DNA from: Paracoccus sphaerophysae
GTDB taxonomy: Bacteria; Pseudomonadota; Alphaproteobacteria; Rhodobacterales; Rhodobacteraceae
NCBI RefSeq assembly: GCF_000763805.1
Contig: NZ_JRKS01000010.1
Coordinates: 1-64,000 of the forward strand
Reading direction: 5' to 3'
DNA: 64,000 nt
The notes under the pieces are model-generated. The model was not told the DNA's origin. It was given only the letters and a program-made list of their open reading frames with translations, and ran no database searches. This document shows, in pieces, positions 62,184 through 64,000 of this stretch (position 1 is its first letter; every line of letters begins with the position of its first letter). The translations under genes were made by a program, and so were the position numbers.

Positions 62184-62677
62184 TCTCCGCTCCCCAACCT
62201 TCTTTTGACGTGTTCGATTGCAAGAACAATCGTTTCTTTCTGATCGACAGCAATTTTCTTATATCGGTTAATATCAGGGGCAGTTTTGTGTGGAGTCGTG
62301 GCGCGATTCGCCCCATCCGAGATATTTTTAAATTGCGTAACCGCCACAGCGAGATTGTCTCTCACATCATCCGGTATCAAGGCATTTTCAGGAATGATAA
62401 TGGCAGCAATTGAAACTCTCAGATCCGTAGCTCTCTCTGCCACGATTTGCCAAGCTGCGGTATCCAACCTGTTGAGGAGGTCATCCACGCGGCCATTCAA
62501 TCTATTCAGTTCAGACAGCAAATCCACCGAAAGCAACCGCGACTTGGTGGCGTTTGAAGCTCGCTCCGCTTGTTTTGCCGCCTCCTGAGCACGCCAAGAG
62601 AAAACAATAGTGAGCACTGCACCGACCACTGAGGCGACGTTTCCCCAGTTCTCTGCCCAGAACCCTGCCACACTCAC
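62180..62677 (-). CDS. hypothetical membrane-anchored coiled protein, first gene of AT-rich module
   Basis: 165 residues. One N-terminal membrane segment ([15 protein letters not shown], about 13-27), then a helical cytoplasmic region with [20 protein letters not shown] and [20 protein letters not shown] (heptad-like) and a basic C-terminus. No family recognised. GC is about 37% in 62221-62280 (22 of 60). The GTG at 62675-62677 overlaps the lepA stop as GTGA, so it depends on lepA translation. Earlier in-frame codons are lepA sequence in another frame. Confidence 0.65.
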   Translation of the reverse strand: MSVAGFWAENWGNVASVVGAVLTIVFSWRAQEAAKQAERASNATKSRLLSVDLLSELNRLNGRVDDLLNRLDTAAWQIVAERATDLRVSIAAIIIPENALIPDDVRDNLAVAVTQFKNISDGANRATTPHKTAPDINRYKKIAVDQKETIVLAIEHVKRRLGSGE

Positions 62678-64000
62678 CCATCCATCTTCAACGCCGAGAT
62701 GAACGCCGACTGCGGGATCTCCACCTTCCCGAACTGGCGCATCTTCTTCTTGCCGGCCTTCTGCTTCTCCAGCAGCTTCTTCTTCCGCGTCGCATCTCCG
62801 CCATAGCACTTGGCGGTCACATCCTTGCGCAGCGCGGCCAGCGTCTCGCGGGCGATCACCCTCCCGCCGATGGCCGCCTGGATCGGGATCTTGAACATGT
62901 GGCGGGGGATCAGCTCCTTCAGCTTTTCGACCATCACCCGGCCGCGCGCCTCGGCGCGGTCGCGGTGGACCATGATCGACAGCGCGTCCACCGGCTCGTC
63001 GTTGACCAGGATCGACATCTTGACCAGCATGTCCTCGCGGTACTCCGAGATCTGGTAGTCGAAGGACGCATAGCCCTTCGTCACCGATTTCAGCCGGTCG
63101 TAGAAATCGAACACCACCTCGGCCAGCGGCAGGTCATAGACGACCATCGCCCGGTTGCCGGCATAGGTCAGGTCCAGCTGGATGCCGCGGCGGTCCTGGC
63201 ACAGCTTCAGCACGTCGCCCAGATACTCGTCCGGGACCATGATCGTGGCCTTGATCCGCGGCTCCTCGATATGGTCGACCAGCGTCAGGTCGGGCATGTC
63301 GGCGGGGTTGTGCAGGTCGCGCACCTCGCCGTCGCGCATGTAGAGCTTGAACACGACCGAGGGCGCCGTGGTGATCAGGTCCAGGTCGTATTCCCGTTCC
63401 AGCCGGTCGCGCACCACCTCGAGATGCAGGAGCCCCAGGAACCCGCACCGGAAGCCGAAGCCGAGCGCGGCCGAGGTCTCCATCTCATAGCTGAAGCTCG
63501 CGTCGTTCAGCGCCAGCTTCTCGATGGCGTCGCGCAGGGCGTCGAAGTCGTTGGCGTCGACCGGGAAGAGGCCGCAGAACACCACCGGCTGCGCGGGCTT
63601 GAAGCCGGGCAGCGGCTGGTCGGTGCCCTTGCGTTCGTGGGTGATGGTGTCGCCGACGCGGGTGTCGCGCACCTGCTTGATCGAGGCGGTGAACACGCCG
63701 ATCTCCCCCGGCCCCAGTTCGGGAATGTCCTTCATCGCCGGGGTCAGCACGGCCAGCTTGTCGATGCCGTAGACCGCGCCGGTCTGCATCATCTTCACCC
63801 GGTCGCCCTTGCGGATCACCCCGTCCATGACCCGGATCATCACGACGACGCCCAGATAGGCGTCATACCAGCTGTCGACCAGCATCGCCTTCAGCGGCGC
63901 GTCGCGCTCGCCCCTGGGTGCGGGCAGGCGCGTCACGATGGCTTCCAGCACGTCGGGGATGCCGAGGCCCGTCTTGGCCGAGATCATCACCGCGTCCGAG
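62674..64000 (-). CDS. lepA: translation elongation factor 4 (LepA), 5' end beyond window
   Basis: Back-translocating ribosomal GTPase. The visible 442 residues cover the end of the G domain ([16 protein letters not shown]), domain II, the EF-G-like domains ([20 protein letters not shown]) and the LepA-specific C-terminal domain ([29 protein letters not shown]), ending ALKMDG. Nucleotide-binding motifs lie past the right edge. A two-gene AT-rich module starts at its stop codon. Confidence 0.96.
   Translation of the reverse strand, partial: SDAVMISAKTGLGIPDVLEAIVTRLPAPRGERDAPLKAMLVDSWYDAYLGVVVMIRVMDGVIRKGDRVKMMQTGAVYGIDKLAVLTPAMKDIPELGPGEIGVFTASIKQVRDTRVGDTITHERKGTDQPLPGFKPAQPVVFCGLFPVDANDFDALRDAIEKLALNDASFSYEMETSAALGFGFRCGFLGLLHLEVVRDRLEREYDLDLITTAPSVVFKLYMRDGEVRDLHNPADMPDLTLVDHIEEPRIKATIMVPDEYLGDVLKLCQDRRGIQLDLTYAGNRAMVVYDLPLAEVVFDFYDRLKSVTKGYASFDYQISEYREDMLVKMSILVNDEPVDALSIMVHRDRAEARGRVMVEKLKELIPRHMFKIPIQAAIGGRVIARETLAALRKDVTAKCYGGDATRKKKLLEKQKAGKKKMRQFGKVEIPQSAFISALKMDG

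Overview
The window is a chromosomal segment of a GC-rich alphaproteobacterium. Protein content and gene order point to the Rhodobacteraceae, most likely Paracoccus or a close relative. The signs are a fabA-fabB-fabI cluster, serC-serA with a structured serC leader, a MeaB chaperone, a malate synthase G gene divergent from an IclR regulator, several Rhodobacterales-type conserved hypotheticals (DUF2585, a miscalled 'CTP synthetase' peptide), and a dispersed TTCTTCTTTG-AAATATCCC intergenic element typical of this family. The identification is inference; no database was searched.

Layout. 1-5400: cell-wall endopeptidase MepA with an MFS transporter, a thioesterase, YggT and RecQ. 5404-8419: IclR regulator and malate synthase G. 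8456-14477: cardiolipin synthase-like protein, aspartate aminotransferase, SdhE, a MarR regulator, glyoxalase I and ThyX. 14474-15460: an AT-richer TIR-domain gene latched onto the thyX stop codon. 15583-23291: hydrolase, Usp, fabI-fabB-fabA, gdhA and two hypotheticals. 23470-33000: infC, an FAD oxidoreductase, rlmN, IalB-like protein, asparaginase, an orphan RTX tail, TSUP, HspQ, a phosphoesterase and serA-serC. 34091-44623: a ten-gene, minus-strand catabolic operon with a LIV-type ABC transporter lacking a binding protein, a truncated DeoR regulator, a truncated DUF4432 protein, a ribokinase-like kinase, DeoC, an ALDH16-type dehydrogenase and an FGGY kinase. 44629-50311: serS, a SqrR/BigR-like sulfur sensor with a thioredoxin-like protein, Ada, MeaB and L28. 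50448-58430: copper-handling genes (PCu(A)C chaperone, CopA) mixed with mnmH, an L,D-transpeptidase and two decayed genes (a flippase and a DUF817 protein). 58417-61601: small membrane proteins, cytochrome b561, a DksA-type protein and a RAYT transposase with REP elements. 61761-62677: a two-gene AT-rich module of unknown function attached to the lepA stop codon. 62674-64000: lepA, cut by the window edge.

How genes work together. Malate synthase G consumes glyoxylate plus acetyl-CoA, and MeaB supports acyl-CoA mutases, so C2/C3 acyl-CoA assimilation is represented twice. The 34-44.6 kb operon reads as import and breakdown of a pentose or deoxypentose: kinases, then DeoC cleavage to glyceraldehyde-3-phosphate and acetaldehyde, then an aldehyde dehydrogenase. 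The 50.4-57.3 kb block contains a periplasmic copper chaperone and a Cu(I) exporter.

The most unusual parts are the TIR gene, the two-gene module after lepA (both low GC and both joined to a housekeeping gene by a GTGA overlap), the RAYT gene carrying an inverted REP pair inside its own reading frame, and the deletion-like junction that truncates the DeoR regulator and the DUF4432 gene at the same point.
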